A DNA stretch of 64,000 nucleotides from contig LUGG01000004.1 in the NCBI GenBank assembly GCA_001683735.1, positions 124,001 to 188,000 of the forward strand. The letters are read 5' to 3'. The translations under genes and the position numbers were made by a program. Below the pieces are notes generated by a model that had not been told where the DNA came from, did not search any database, and saw nothing but the letters and a program-made list of their open reading frames with translations. This document shows positions 19,944-34,302 of this stretch, piece after piece. The DNA comes from Grifola frondosa (lineage: Eukaryota > Basidiomycota > Agaricomycetes > Polyporales > Grifolaceae). Position 1 is the stretch's first letter, and each line of letters begins with the position of its first letter.

Positions 19944-22900
19944 TCACCGACTTGAGTCCTCATATCCCATACTAACGACAAAAGTACTCCTTCCCCCTCT
20001 GGGTAAGACGAGTATTTTTTCCGCCCCGTGCATCTGGTAGGTCTCGCAACTAGGTACGACGGTCGACCGCATTCTCTGTTCACCCGGCAGAGGGAGAGCC
20101 GTGACCGCAACCTTCGGAAGGACAAGCTCGCCATGATGTAGTGCGATGAGAGTCATAGGAACGGTGAAGGTTTCCCCATCCTAAATGTCTGATTAGGTTT
20201 CTCGAGTTCCGGTAGACGGACGGGCACACGCACCTTAGCGACGAAATCGCCTCTCTTGCGACCGCTCACAAGCCAATCCTGGGTCATGTCTTCGACATCA
20301 TACCGCATCATATAAGTCCGGTTTTTGATGTCTTCAACTGGCGCCCAATGGAACGAGGTTGTCACGGTGAGCTGAGCTGATATGGGTTGGCCCGCAAACA
20401 GACGCAGATGTTTCTTAGACGGGGACAAAAATTCCTTTGAGAAAGGATTGGCCAAGATCCCCAAATGTGCGGCGGCCAGGATCTTGTGCAGATTCGGATA
20501 TGAGTGAGCTGACTTTGGATGAGCCGATGTAAACTCACATGCATGTGCGGAACATCGACGGGGATGAGGATCTCACGCCATTCTCCGAAAGAGCCATCAG
20601 ATCGATGCTTTCCAAGGACCTGGTGGAACATAATCAAACAAATTCCGGAAGAAATCGTATCACATACCTGCTTCACTTTGCTGAGGGCTTCACCAAGTTC
20701 ACCATCTTCATTGGCTCCTGGTACTACGAGCTCTCCCGTAACGTCATACAGCTCAACCCAGTTCGCATCCCTTTCTAGCGCTTGCACTAGCTTGTCAACC
20801 AGGGCATTACGGTGGGGCTCCAACACAGGATACTCTTCAAGAACCTCGGCCACCGAGAGCGAAATGAGAGATTCCACTTCTGTGGAGGGTGTTAACATGG
20901 TAACGATAAATGTAATTGTCTCCCACCTTCACGAAGCATACGATATGAGATCTGCAGCTGAAGAGGTTGTCGAACTTTGGAGGTTCCGTGAGACGAGATG
21001 GCACAAACATCCCTGATCATGCTTACCTTGACCGCGAGCGGAATCGAGTTGGAATAGGAACCGTCCGGGTTGTGCCGGCGTCACAGTCTTCAATCTACCA
21101 TGAATGACGTTTTGGCATCAAGCAAAGATGTAACTCACCACGCTGGTCGGTTTTCGTGACATGCAACTCGTGACTTTGACGATAGGTGCATCTTCTTCCG
21201 ACATTATGAGTCGGGTTGAACGAATACGCACATGTTGATGAGATGTAGTCGAAAGTGTAAAGAGCGTGAATAACCTGAGCAGATATAAGAACAATTCGGA
21301 ATATTCTCATGCATACTCACCGTGTACCACGGAAGAAGTCTTCCACATTAATCGCGACTGGCAGCGAAGTGGCGACAATTCGGCTTAATCTCAATGTCCT
21401 AGTAATATCTGGTTCTGCAGTCGTGACATATTCAACAGTGATATTCACCCTCTGCGCCATCGTCAACCTGCGGGCCTCACATATAGTTTCATAAGGCTCA
21501 CCACAAAGTGATACGCAGACGCATCGGAGTGAGGAATTGAGATGACGGCGGTTTGTCCCTTCTTCAAGTCAAGAATTGTGATGGAATCTTCAGCAGTCCT
21601 GAATGGGGGATGCTCTAGTTGCAAGTCAACAAATTATCGGTCTCCAAATGTCCTCTCTTACCATCGCCATTCAAAGTCGCTTCCGGGTATTTGTACTGGA
21701 TTCCTGAGGGAGCCGAGAGCTTTAGTGTCGCTGTCGCGATGTCATTCCTTCCTGTAGACAGAACGGCCATCATTCTCGAAGGTGTGCCCAACTCAACTGC
21801 ATGGAAGATGAGTAACGAAGAATTCTCGTGTTCGGGGCAACACGTACTGCGTTGCGGTTGGCGGAGTCGTACATCAAGAGCGTGAAGATCTTTGGGTATA
21901 CGTACAAGGGTCGGAACCTCCTTGGTGCGATGATGTTTTGCAATTTTTGCATGTGTCCACTGTAGTTTAAGCCTAGATATCTTGATTTCGCTGCTATGGA
22001 GGGTATATGTTCCAGCTGTTGATGACTGTAGTCGTTGTTGGTATGCACCTTAAACCCCAAGGGAGATGCGATAATGACTCACAGCGCAGAACAAGGTGAC
22101 GCTGTTCCGACCCGGCTTCAGTAGATCCTCTTTCCCGGAGAATATTAATCGATTTGCTTCGCGGCCAGCTAATTGAATTTCCACTTCATCCACCGGTATA
22201 TCCTAAAATCGGTGTAAGCACAGCCCTGTTCAACGTAACATCACACTGACGCATGGAAGGCGGTTGTGTACAGTTACTTCAAGAGTTGCGCCGTCTCTGT
22301 CTTCCGCCAGCTGCGCGTCGTTGTTAACAACAGTAACCGAAATCGCGGGATGGTCAGGATATAGTAAGTCTGGAAATCTGAAGTTGGATGGCTTTCTTTG
22401 GGAACAGCTTGGCAGAACAGCGAACCTGAGTCCAGTTCATGTGCTGCATCTTTGAGCGCAGATACAAGGCCGGATATATATGACTCGTAATCTTCTTCCT
22501 CGATCAATAGCTCTTTGCCCATGTCCTCGACGTAGGCCTTCAAAAAGTGGAGAAGAACATGGATCCAGTCTCTGTCCCTGGGCTTCTCCGCAGACGAATG
22601 CACATGCAATGCACGCGTCAGCATGAAGGATTCAAGAGACGTCCAACCATGTGGCGCATAATGTGCGGGGAGTGATGTATAAGTCTGGAGCGCATTAGGT
22701 AGACGGCCGCGATGTCTGCATGAAATATTGTCGCCTAGTAATCAAAAAGTAACATGGTGCACTTACACATCGAGAGCGGCAAGGGTTCCATGCATCTTGA
22801 GCGCAAACTTCCGCCTACCTGCGCTGGCGTACAACTCGATGGCGCGGTTCGTGATGCTCACATAGAGGTCATAGAAAGCGTCTTTGTCGTTCAATGCAGA

Positions 22901-24461
22901 AAGCAGTTCGCTCTTCGAGATTCCTTGCGAAGAGTGACTCTGTTGTACATCTCCTTTTGTGGCGCTACATTGTGACGGCAGTGCAATTGAGAAGGGTGGC
23001 CTGGAAGGCAGAAAGCCGATTACGATGCCTATGATGTCCAACTTCTAAGGGTTTATCTCTGATAGACACGGAAAGAAATATCACTTACTTGGTGTCGTGC
23101 GTGCTCGACGAGTTCTCCTTTGGTTGCATTGAAGGAGGCTAGGGTAGGTTTGCTCAATTCAAGAGAACTTACCCAAGTGTCGCATTGTTCCACGACACTG
23201 AGGGCGGATGAGTATTGCCAAGACTCGATGAAAAACCTAGGAAGAGTATCCTGCAGATGTTCAGGCGTATAGACCATAGTAATACGAGATAGTCACCAAC
23301 CTCAACTTCTCGAAGTTTCCTACCGAAGTTATTGAGAAACGCACCGGCGGTCCGGGTAATGTCGACGACATCTCCCAACTTGCCCGAGAGAGCGCATTGT
23401 CTAGCTAACAAGTATACGCGGAAATCGAAAATCGAGATTGTATTCGCCAGTATCAGATCTCGATATGGTTTTTTGGTGACTGATAGGAGAGGAACAGAGT
23501 CGTCTGAGGGTGTGGGCGAAATCAGAGGACCAAACCAAGATAAGTTTTTTTCCTTGAGTACTTGGAAGAAAGTCGACTCGAGTTCGTAATACTGATCAAG
23601 GGCATCCTCGAAGAGGTTCATGCCTTCTAGGGAGCTCGCCAAACTTTCCTATAGATGATATTAGCTGTCGTTGCAGTCAGGATGACACAAATGAGTACCT
23701 TAAGGATGAAGAATGTGCAGAAATTCCAACCGGGCATCTGTCTTTGACTTTCCGATCGCTTAACTTCTTCTTCTCGCTGGGTCAAGGCAGAGTCAAAGGC
23801 AGACAGAATGCCGTCCTTGACTTTGCTAGTGAATTCCGCCCAGGCTGTAGGGTTCTCGTAGTCCGTTGACCACACCAGCTGAACACATCTATACACCGAT
23901 GAAAAAGACGCGATTTCAGCACTTGTGACCGCCCACCTGTCTTTCTTGTCAAGGTTGAAATCTGCTCTGATCTTATCCAGGACAGACGTCTTCATCTGAA
24001 ATAGCCTTCCTGGTGCAATCCTTTCGTCCGGACGTAGAATATGAACAATCAACCATTCCTGGTTCTTCCGCTGGCTCACGGATGAATGCCAGTCCTTGAT
24101 TTGTTTCTTCGTGATGTTCTTATATGTTTCGTTGTCCTTTACGCAATGATGAGGACCAGGAGCACCAGCGAGATTCAGGTATATTCACCTCGCATATGAC
24201 AACGTATAGATTAAGCAGTGGTCTCTCTAGCAGACTCTGCGGAATCTGTGACGTAGTTGGGTCCTCCCGCAAGGTGTCGTAAGACACAAAGCTGATGTCC
24301 AGCTCTTGTATAGTTCGTAGGGAGGGTCGAGAAGGTGACTTCCAATGGAGGTTGTGGAGAGGAAATTGAGAAAGGAGCGCGGTATGAATTTGCTTCCAAT
24401 GATCGGTGGCAAGAAATATCAGAGGTGCAGAATATGTGACCACGGCCTTTTGAGTGGACAT
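19944..24461 (-). CDS. TRS130: TRAPP complex subunit TRAPPC10 / TRS130
   Basis: The ATG at 24461 begins MSTQKAVVTYSAPLIFLATD; the stop is at 19946-19944. Recognisable TRAPPC10 blocks include YKNITKKQIKDWH, QEWLIVHILRPDERI, KIRADFNLDKKDRW, NPTAWAEFTSKVKDGILSAF, a helical region SLEGMNLFEDALDQYYELES, GAFLNNFGRKLREVE, WIHVLLHFLKAYVEDMGKE, and the closing beta-rich part MTLIALHHGELVLPKVAVTA with HGAEKILVLPRGG. The protein is a large subunit of TRAPPII, which activates Ypt31/Rab11 at the trans-Golgi. More than a dozen short exons are needed; those I checked join in frame (for example ELDS to DFPDLLYPD across about 22429-22382). No frame break was found in this 4.5 kb gene. Confidence 0.9.
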
Positions 24462-24820
24462 AATGGGCGTGTCCTGAGCCTTTCCGCGTGGGGGTGTTCG
24501 CCCTCAGATCACGCTTCAAGTCCGGAACTTATCTTGTATGATTGCGAGACTATCCGGAGTGGACGGCTGGACGAAGTACAGCGAAGTACCCGACAAGGAG
24601 CAGAACAGGTTGTTAAGCGCTAACCTGAAAGTCCTGCCTTAGCGCCGGAGGTTGTTACGTCATACCGATAGCCTCACGTTCTGGTGGCGGAACAACGTTG
24701 ATCACCATTATAATATTTAAACATTCGTTCGTGGCCGCTCAGAACAATTTTCATTTCCTACATTCCTCCTCTGCAGCACTATTTCCTTTCGTCTGACACT
24801 CATTAACTGAGCCCATTCCA
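24462..24820. promoter_or_regulatory. Divergent promoter TRS130/FAR-17a gene
   Basis: A 359 bp gap between divergent starts. It contains AT-rich patches (TATAATATTTAAAC near 24708-24721) that could be a core promoter for the plus-strand gene. I see no other feature. Confidence 0.4.
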
Positions 24821-25748
24821 ATGGTCGCAACTTATGTCAAACTCAGGCCTGCGCTGTTACACGCAACTGCGGCATCGATTATGGCGTACGGCTACCTGAA
24901 TTTACACAACTTGGTCGCCGACCAATGGATCCGACAACAGAAAGGAGGCCATTTTCAATTCCTAACTATACAAGGGTGCATTGTCCTCTCTATCGTACCT
25001 TATACACGGACTGATAGGTTTTGTGCTCTAGGCTTTGCGTCGCGTTGCTCACCATGGTATTCAGTCTCGGAAGTGACCTTTTCCCCTTTCTTCTGGTGTG
25101 TTTCATATTTGTTATGCGCTCTATCCTTGAGAATAAATTGGAAACTCAATGTAGTGCTGAAGAACGCGAAAAGATTTCTGCTCGCGCTCGCGATATTGGT
25201 GAGCCCCTACCTTGTATTATTCAGTATGGTTCATCTGAATAATATAAATGATCTCTTTTCTGTAGATTTGCGTTGTGATATCGATCGTCTGGTGGACCTT
25301 GGTGTTGACCATGCCTAACTTGATCCTGATGCCCGACCCGAAGGAACGGGAACCCAGTTCCTCCTCTACGGTCCCGGAATTACAACGTATTCCACTCGCC
25401 ATGGATTTGGCGTTGCATGCTACCCCAGCCGTCAGTTTGATCATCGATTTCTTGGCCTTCGAAACAAAGTATTCGCGAAAGGTCTCTCGATACGGAGCAA
25501 CTATACTTGCAGTACTTGCAGGAGGAAGCTACGCGTATTGGACCGAGCACTGTGCAGCTTTCAATGGGACATGTATGTGTTCAACCTGGACCGATACTCC
25601 AATTATGCCTGAACTGAAGTTTATTTATTTTCCAGTCCCGTATCCGTTCCTTACCTACAACCCATTCCATATTCGTGTGGTCATATACGCAGGTGTCACC
25701 GGTCTCGCACTAGCATCATTCTGGATTCTCAATGCTCTACATGCATGA
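24821..25748 (+). CDS. FAR-17a/AIG1-like integral membrane protein
   Basis: Starts MVATYVKLRPALLHATAASI. After splicing: GHFQFLTIQGLCVALLTMVFSL, SDLFPFL, then ICVVISIVWWTLVLTMPNLI, HATPAVSLIIDFLAFETKY, a further helix (GATILAVLAGGSYAYWTEHC), FNGT, PYPFLTYNPFHIRVVIYAGV and a last helix. The order of about six helices and the motifs FLTIQG, W-P-x-x-L, H-x-x-P-x-x-x-L-x-x-D and P-Y-P-F-L are those of the FAR-17a/AIG1 (ADTRP) family, whose human members hydrolyse fatty-acid esters of hydroxy fatty acids; the membrane Thr and His in TIQG and LHATPA would be the catalytic pair. The activity of the fungal protein is inferred. Five exons, all in frame. Confidence 0.82.
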
Positions 25749-26066
25749 GTGACTTCAACAAGACTATTAATAGATTATTCACAACACAGTCTCATTATTT
25801 ATTGCATTGTCAGTATACTGTAGTTCTTGTGACAAGTTCTATTATTTGTACGACATATGCCTTGCAAAGAGCATTGTTTTCCCCAGCCGTCCGCTACTCG
25901 AGTCTCGCACGACGCACAGAGCGCGATGCGATCGGGGAGTTGATCTTGTGACCTTCAAACACAACCAGGTGATCGTGAGAAGAACGCGCTGAACGCGCGA
26001 GTCACGGTGAGATTGGACGCGACGAACTGCAATTGACATCATCTAGCTCGTTATCAAGTGTCTGTC
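25749..26066. other. Intergenic, upstream of ARG4
   Basis: This 318 bp region holds the 3' end of the FAR-17a gene and the ARG4 promoter. Two ACGCGC motifs lie close together near 25984-25998. There is no TGACTC-type Gcn4 site that I can point to with confidence and no other gene. Confidence 0.4.
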
Positions 26067-27864
<1,798 letters not shown>

Positions 27865-28271
27865 AAATATTCTGAATGTCCTTAGATGATATGTACAGCT
27901 TGTAACTGTCATTCACGGTCTGGTGAACCCGTGGTCTCGTCGCGGTCCATACTGAAGATTGCATGCGAACTGGACGCGATCGCCGTGGAGACCGACGCTG
28001 AGCGCATTACCGCATTCGTCCAGCTTCCGTTAGCGCCAATCAGTGTTAGGAACTTCCATCCGTACACCGCTTGCTGCTGCGCCAGGTGCCTCGACAGCGC
28101 CAACACTGCCCCTCTGCTCTCCTCTGTGCTCACACCCCTCGCCTGCGGATTTCATTTCCTGACCTTTCCTTCTGTCCCTCTTCGTCAACGCTCGCAGCAT
28201 TGAGTGCTGCCTCCCGTTCTCACTGTCGGACATCACAAAGTACTATACCTCAGTAATTACTCGAAACCAAC
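27865..28271. other. Intergenic, SSO1 promoter
   Basis: A 407 bp gap between two plus-strand genes. It has pyrimidine-rich patches (about 28070-28200) of the kind seen just upstream of fungal start codons. Open frames on the minus strand here match no family I know. Confidence 0.4.
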
Positions 28272-29761
28272 ATGGCCAGAGACAGACTCGCAGCGTTAAG
28301 GGTGCGTGCTGACAGCTACTGGGAGCTCATAGGGGGGCAAGTCTGAACGATGTCCATCGTAGGCGCAACAAGGTGGCGGGGCGTACGATACCAACACGTA
28401 CGTAGCATCCCTGTTCGGTTGGCGTTTGTGCGCTCAAGCTCATGCTGCTACTCAGGGATTCGTACCCTATGCAAACGACGAATGTAGGGGATACCAGTCA
28501 CGCCAGAACCCGTATGCACAGCAAGATGACCGCAGCTTCGACTCAACCCGAAGGACACCAGCACTACAAACCTAGCCGCCGGCGCAGACAGCATGTCTGC
28601 GTTCTACAGCGAGGTTTGTCCCACGTGCGGTTTGTCGCCCGTCATGTCATGAACTCGCCGTTAGATATCCTCCATACAAGATGAGCTGCGGACATTCAAC
28701 GACAACATCGCGCGCATATCCGACCTGCACAACCGCTCGCTAACCAATACCGACGATGCCGCCGCGCAGCGTGTTGTCCAACAGCTGGATGAGATTGTTG
28801 CTGACACGAGCGCTTTGAGCAACATGCTCAAGCGGAGGATCAAGGCGTTGGAAAAGCAGGGCGGGTCCGGGCGTGACGGGCAAATCCGCAAGCAGCAGGT
28901 GAGTGTTGACTTGCTCCCACGCTGTGCCTTCGACATCGTTAAGCTCGACCAGGGTTTCGGCAGTTGCTCACTGATGATACTCTTCACATGTAGACGGGTT
29001 TGGTAAAGCAGAAATTCGTGGAGGCAATCCAGAACTACCAGGGCGTTGAGCAGCAATACCGGACGAAGTATAAACAACGACTAGAGCGTCAGTTCAAGAT
29101 CGGTATGTTACGGGACAGCTTGCCTTTGTGGACGGGCATCTAACCGTGCGCTGTTAGTGAAACCCGATGCTACACCCGAAGAGGTCAAGGCGGTTGTAAA
29201 CGATGACCAGGGTGGACAGATATTTAGTCAGGCTGTGAGTCTCTCCTCATCATTCAAAATGGCACGACACATACCTCTCTTTAACTTCAGTTGATGAACT
29301 CCAACCGGTACGGTGAGGCACGATCTGCGTACAATGAGGTACAAGAACGACACGAAGACATTAAGAGGATCGAGAAGACTATTACAGAGTTAGCGCAGCT
29401 GTTCAATGATGTGAGTAACGTTGGTGTTGTTCGCTTTTGAGTGTTGTCTGACTGGACTGGTCTGCAGATGAGTGTGTTGGTCGAGCAACAGGACGAACAA
29501 ATTGACACCATCGAGACAACAGCAGCGACTGTTGAGAAGGACGTCGAAGTTGGGTACGACCATTTTATATTATTTGCACATCGTTGAGCCTGTGCTGATC
29601 GGTTACTATCTAGCTTGGGATACACAGAAAAGGCGGTCTCTTCAGCTCGCGCAGCGCGCAAGAAACGGTGGATCTGCTTCATTCTATGCCTCATCATCCT
29701 CGCAATCGTCGCTATCGTCGTCGCCGTGGTTGTCACCAACAACATCCACAACAAGAGTTAA
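28272..29761 (+). CDS. SSO1: Plasma-membrane t-SNARE syntaxin (SSO1-like)
   Basis: Starts MARDRLAALR and, after splicing, carries a Gln/Asn-rich N-terminus, the Habc bundle (IRTFNDNIARISDLHNRS-type sequence at about 28680-28740, then LDEIVADTSALSNMLKRRIK, KFVEAIQNYQGVEQQYRTKY, RQFKI), the SNARE helix (ARSAYNEVQERHEDIKRIEK, ITELAQLFND, MSVLVEQQDEQIDTIETTA) with a central Gln, a basic stretch KKRW and a C-terminal anchor (ICFILCLIILAIVAIVVAVV). It fuses secretory vesicles with the plasma membrane. The CCC run at 28547-28549 appears one base short: SFDST and PKDTSTTNLAAGADSMSAF are in different frames. Six or seven exons. The stop is TAA at 29759-29761. Confidence 0.9.
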
Positions 29762-30990
29762 ATGCCCCAGACTCGGCGACGGTGTATCATATCCTATCAT
29801 ATCATGCACGGACATTTTCTCCTTAGTTTCCATCTTACACTAGGTTGGGTCTATGATTCATGGGCATCACGCTGCGCGTACGGCTCTGTAGAGTGGAGTC
29901 GGGCGCTGTGCTCGGTCTCAGCCATCACCGTATCCTTTAGTCTTTCGCTTATCTATCTTTCTACTCACTCGTTCTCGTCTTTGACTTTAATGGATTTTAC
30001 TAGCGATACATGTAAATTGTGTTCTCGATCGAAATCGTTGTGTCTACTACGGATGGTCGATGGCGATATCCCGATCTACGCCTCTAGCCTGGTCTGATTG
30101 CAGACTAACCCCTTGTCGTGAGCATGATGAGTGTAAGACAACTACGATGGACATCGTGGTATCCATGCGGTAGATAGCAGTCAACATGTTCCGGATCCAA
30201 TGCCGAAGGAAAAGAACAAGATGGCAATCAATTGGCGGTCCTTCTATGACAATACAAGAAAGATGCACAACCACGACGACAACATGCTTTTTAAGGCGAA
30301 AGGGGATGGCAACTCACAAGTTCGACCCTGCCTCATCTCGAAGATTCAATTATGGATGTCGCCAACGTGCGGCACCAGAATGATAGCCATCTTCTATGCC
30401 ACACAACCAGCTAGTTTTGCTTGAACAACAACTGCGAGCAACTGTAGTTTGTTTTGTGATTTGAACGGAGACCGGCATCAGTACGGTCGATGTGATTGGT
30501 CTTTCGGAGGTGTAGCTCGAGCATTCCGGTACATGCTCGGTGTCCGGGCCTTCCGGAGGCGGTCCATCGCAAATTGGCGCAAAGATTTTTTGCGGCTGAG
30601 TACATCCGGAAAAGCGAGTGTCAGGCCTTCAGGAGCGAAGGCGAGGCCACGAGAGACGGCTCGGAGGACGCGGGAGGCTGCAGGAGGCAGCTCGCCAAAG
30701 GGCTGGATCGGGTGAGGATCTTTGTCATTCGAGCAAAACGTGCGATCTGAGATTCACATCTGCGCGAGCTGACGCGTCCTCCTCGCCTTATATAAACACC
30801 ACGCCTCCCCCTCCTTCTCTCTTTCATCTATCGCACCCCCGCTTTCCGTGTCCACAACCTCCCTCCGTCCCTCCACATCGTAAGTGTCCCCTCCTCTGCA
30901 TGCTTTGTAACGATCGTCTAATACCGTTTCGCACCCACCTTGATGTGCTTCTGACCAGGTTACGTACAGCTCACACGACTTACATCCGTC
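29762..30990. promoter_or_regulatory. Long intergenic region with TATA box before AN1 gene
   Basis: This 1.2 kb stretch holds the SSO1 3' end and the AN1-gene promoter. A clear TATATAAA lies at 30789-30796, about 195 bp before the ATG at 30991, so a 5' UTR, perhaps with an intron (a GTAAGT at about 30879), is likely. Open frames here (for example 30449-30750) have no recognisable family and strongly biased composition. I see no other gene. Confidence 0.5.
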
Positions 30991-31275
30991 ATGCCTGCCA
31001 AGAAGCGCTGCCAACTTCAGACCGAGCCCGAGATGCAACTCTGCCGTCCTGCGTCTAGTTGGACAATGCCCACATTGCCGGCAAGAGTTCTGCGGAGCAG
31101 TAAGTCTCGCTGTGTTTCGCTCCGTCGTCTTCCGCTGACCTCGATGATGTAGCACCGCATGCCGGAACACCACGACTGCCAGAATCTCGAGTCCTGCCGA
31201 CAGCAGGCTTTCGAGAAGAATAAGGCGAAGCTGGAGAGTGAACGGACCGTAGCGTCCAAGATGGCGGTGGCATGA
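30991..31275 (+). CDS. Small AN1-type zinc-finger protein
   Basis: Two exons: 30991 to about 31108 and 31156-31275. The start MPAKKRCQ, the finger CPHCRQEFCGAHRMPEHHDC and the end QNLESCRQQAFEKNKAKLES with SERTVASKMAVA are clear marks of the short (about 75 residue) fungal AN1-finger protein, related to the N-terminus of Cuz1/ZFAND2. Such proteins link to the proteasome and Cdc48 in stress. Near 31011-31017 the frame shifts by one base between KKRCQ and the downstream CNSAVLRLVGQCPHC: either one extra base or two missing. A TATA box and a short 5' UTR fit strong or inducible expression. Confidence 0.75.
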
Positions 31276-32341
31276 CCCCACGTCCATCCCTCTCCACCCT
31301 TCCACTTCGGTTCAATTCCTGCCACCTCCCTGGTGCGCCATCTCATACATCGTTGGATGGACGGGCGGGCCAGGCTGTCTCTATCTCCATCTCCAGTTTC
31401 GTCTTACGCCCCCGACATCTCCTCGGCACTATCACGACTTTCATGGACACATCTCTCGTACTTGTTATACCACACTATTCTCCCATCTCCGTAACTCCCG
31501 ATGACGCCTCCTTCCGCTATCGATGGTCTGCCTCATCTGCCATAGTATTTAATCTCCCCTTGCCATCGGTGTTCCCCGTGTTTTCATACTGGTATATGGT
31601 ATATCAATGTAGAGGTTTTCTTATCCGATTTTCCAGACTCGCCGAGAGCGGTGTATCTATTTGACATGGTTATAAGTACGTACGCTGTCCCGGGTTCGCA
31701 GCATCCCAAAAACGTGTGTGTCCGATGTACATGGCGACGCGAGTGACATTGTAGGCAGTGCACCGGCTCGAGGCTCATCCTCGGACTCGCAATGGCATAT
31801 GCATCTGCTGTCATGCGACGTTGGCCAGGCTGTTCTGCCATCGCCGTGCCTCCCGGTGACATGAGCAGGTGAGCCGCGAGCGTGCCGCCAGTGAGACGAC
31901 GGCCCAGCGGAGCGGATTTTGTGCGGTTAGACATCTGTATACGACCGGTTGCCGACATCTACGTTCGCGAGTCTCGATTGCACGATTTGTGATCGCAGCG
32001 CGCATCGCAGGCCCTATAAGCAGGGACGCGGGAGGGAGCAACGTCGTGACTCCTCCCACTATTACTTAGAGCCATCCGCTGAGCGCCTCCCGCACCTCTT
32101 TTTTTCGCTACCACTTCCATCCGGCTCTCTGTAGACTCGGACTGACTGCGCAGCCGCGAGAGACGAGCCCGTCGGAATAACACGTGCACCGACCGGTCTC
32201 TACCAACGATCACTAAGTTCCAAGTTCCCCGCATTGCTAATTGCGTGCGCGTCCGGTCGGAATCAAGAGTAAGTGCTCGCCGGCTATATACCTGCATGCA
32301 CACCCTGCACCTCGCACCCACTCACTCACTCGACAATTGCG
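31276..32341. promoter_or_regulatory. Long intergenic region before aspartate aminotransferase
   Basis: About 1.07 kb with the AN1-gene 3' end and the promoter of the aminotransferase. TATATA lies at 32285-32290, 52 bp before the ATG at 32342. CT-rich tracts flank it. Long open frames here are GC-driven and have no family I know. Confidence 0.45.
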
Positions 32342-34302
32342 ATGGCAGATAGACTTAGACAGGTAGCAGACCACTTGGCAGCGCCGATAGATATGACCGC
32401 CGGTGAGTCACCCGACGAAGTTTTGGGCGTGCGAGGAGTTGACGTCGGGCCCCCGTAGAAACTTGGGAGAGCGTCCCCCTCGCTCCGCCAGACAGGTACG
32501 TCCGGCATACGCACGACATCCGCAGACTAACGTTGTTCCGCACAGTATATTCAAACTAACCGCCGCATACAAGGCGGACCCATACCCAGACAAGCTCAAC
32601 CTCGGCGTCGGCGCATATAGAGACGACAACGACAAGCCGTGGGTGCTCCCCGTCGTCAAGAAGGTGCGCTGCCGTCTCCCTCCCATCTCCCTGTTGTTCC
32701 ATCCACATCTGACTATCGTCGTGCCGCGCAGGCGACGGAAATCGTGCTGCACGACCCGGCGCTCGACCACGAGTACCTCCCCATCACGGGACTCCCGGAG
32801 CTGACAAGCGCCGCTGCGAAGCTCGTGTTCGGCAAGGACTCTCCCGCGATCGCGGAGGGCCGTGTGACGAGCGTGCAGACGATCTCCGGGACGGGCGCGA
32901 ACCACCTCGGTGCGCTGTTCCTAAGCAGGTTTTACAGCTGGCCCGCTGGCGGGCAGAAGGAAGCATTCTTGAGCGATCCGACGTGGGGTCCGTTGTGCGC
33001 ACCTGCTTACGCATTTCACCTTGACTGATTGTGCACTGGGCAATATAGTGAACCACCACGCAATCTTTCCTATGGTGGGCATCGCCGCACGCACATACCC
33101 GTATTACGACCCGCAGACAGTCGGGCTTGCCTTCGGCGCATTCCTGAATGCGCTGAACGCGGCGCCGCCGCGCTCGGTGTTCCTGCTGCACGCATGCGCG
33201 CACAACCCGACGGGGGTGGACCCGACGCGCGCGCAGTGGAGCGAGATCGCGGATGCGATGCTGGCAAAGGGGCACTATGCGTTCTTCGACAGCGCGTACC
33301 AGGGCTTCGCGAGCGGGGACCTGGACAACGACGCCGTGGGCGGTGCGCGAGTTCACGCGGCGCGGGGTGCCGCTGCTCGTGTGCCAGAGCTTCGCGAAGA
33401 ACGCGGGGCTGTATGGCGAGCGCGTGGGCGCGCTGCACGTCGTTGCGCCGACGGCGGAGGGCGCGGCGCGCATCAAGAGCCAGCTGTCTGTCCTTGCGCG
33501 CAGCGAGATTAGCAACCCGCCGGCGCACGGTGCGCGGTTGGTGCGTTTGTTTTTTTGTTGTGGTGTGCGGGTGGCTGATGGGGTGTGCAGGTGGCGCTGA
33601 TCCTGAACGATGAGGAGCTGTTCGAGGAGTGGAAGCGGGATATCAAGACGATGTCGGGTCGGATTATCGACATGCGCAAGGAGCTGCATCGGCTGCTGAC
33701 GGAGGAGCTTCAGACGCCTGGGAACTGGGATCATATTGTGAAGCAGATCGGGATGTTCAGGTACGTTTTTACGGGTTCATGGTTACGTTTTCGTCGTTTG
33801 TGTTGTTGGTGGAAGAAGCCCGCGGGCGGAGTGTTGAGATGGCACATGGCGTCGCGTGCGGACACAGACACGCCCGCGTGCGCTCGGAGCGATGTGTATG
33901 CGGCTGGGAAGGTCGCGGCGGATGTGCATGGGAGGACGTTCGGACTGGTGTCCGACCGCGAGCACAGGATGTGTCTGATTGGTGCGTGCAAGGTACATAT
34001 GTTGCGGGATGCCGGGGGTGCCGCAGCGCGATGATTGGCAGGAGTTAGTTTGAGCCAATCATGGTGTTGGAGAAGGAAGCGTGATGGGCCAATGAGAGCC
34101 TAGTTTGCAGTGATGACGCAGGGGATTGACATGGTACTTGTTACAGCTTCACTGGGATCGCACCGGAGCAGAGTTTGGCGCTAACGGAGAAGGCACACAT
34201 TTACCTGACGACGAATGGGAGGATATCCATGGCGGGCTGAATAGCCACAACGTTCGGTATTTCGCGGAGAATTTGGACAAGGTCGTGCGAGGAGAGCTGT
34301 GA
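32342..34302 (+). CDS. AAT: Aspartate aminotransferase, cytosolic type
   Basis: Exon 1 (MADRLRQVADHLAAPIDMTA) is followed by IFKLTAAYKADPYPDKLNLG, VGAYRDDNDKPWVLPVVKK, EYLPITGLPELTSAAAKLVF, VQTISGTGANHLGALFLSRF, HACAHNPTGVDPTRAQWSEI, FFDSAYQGFASGDLDNDA and the PLP region SFAKNAGLYGERVGALHVVA containing the pyridoxal lysine. The C-terminus is SFTGIAPEQSLALTEKAHIY and NSHNVRYFAENLDKVV. The enzyme exchanges amino groups between aspartate and glutamate. One extra G near 33336 splits DNDA from WAVREFTRRGVPLLVCQSFA. The last intron (33761-34146, 386 nt) is several times longer than the others in this window. No mitochondrial presequence is seen. Confidence 0.9.

Noticed and set aside
27909..28133. 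Minus-strand frame in the SSO1 promoter
   Set aside because: Short, no homology that I can name, and would overlap the SSO1 core promoter.
30449..30750. Overlapping plus-strand frames before the AN1 gene
   Set aside because: They lie in the promoter region, have composition-driven Arg/Ala-rich translations and lack any domain.
32784..33734. 316-codon minus-strand open frame
   Set aside because: It is antisense to the well-conserved aspartate aminotransferase exons; its Arg/Ala/Pro-rich translation reflects the GC-rich sense strand.
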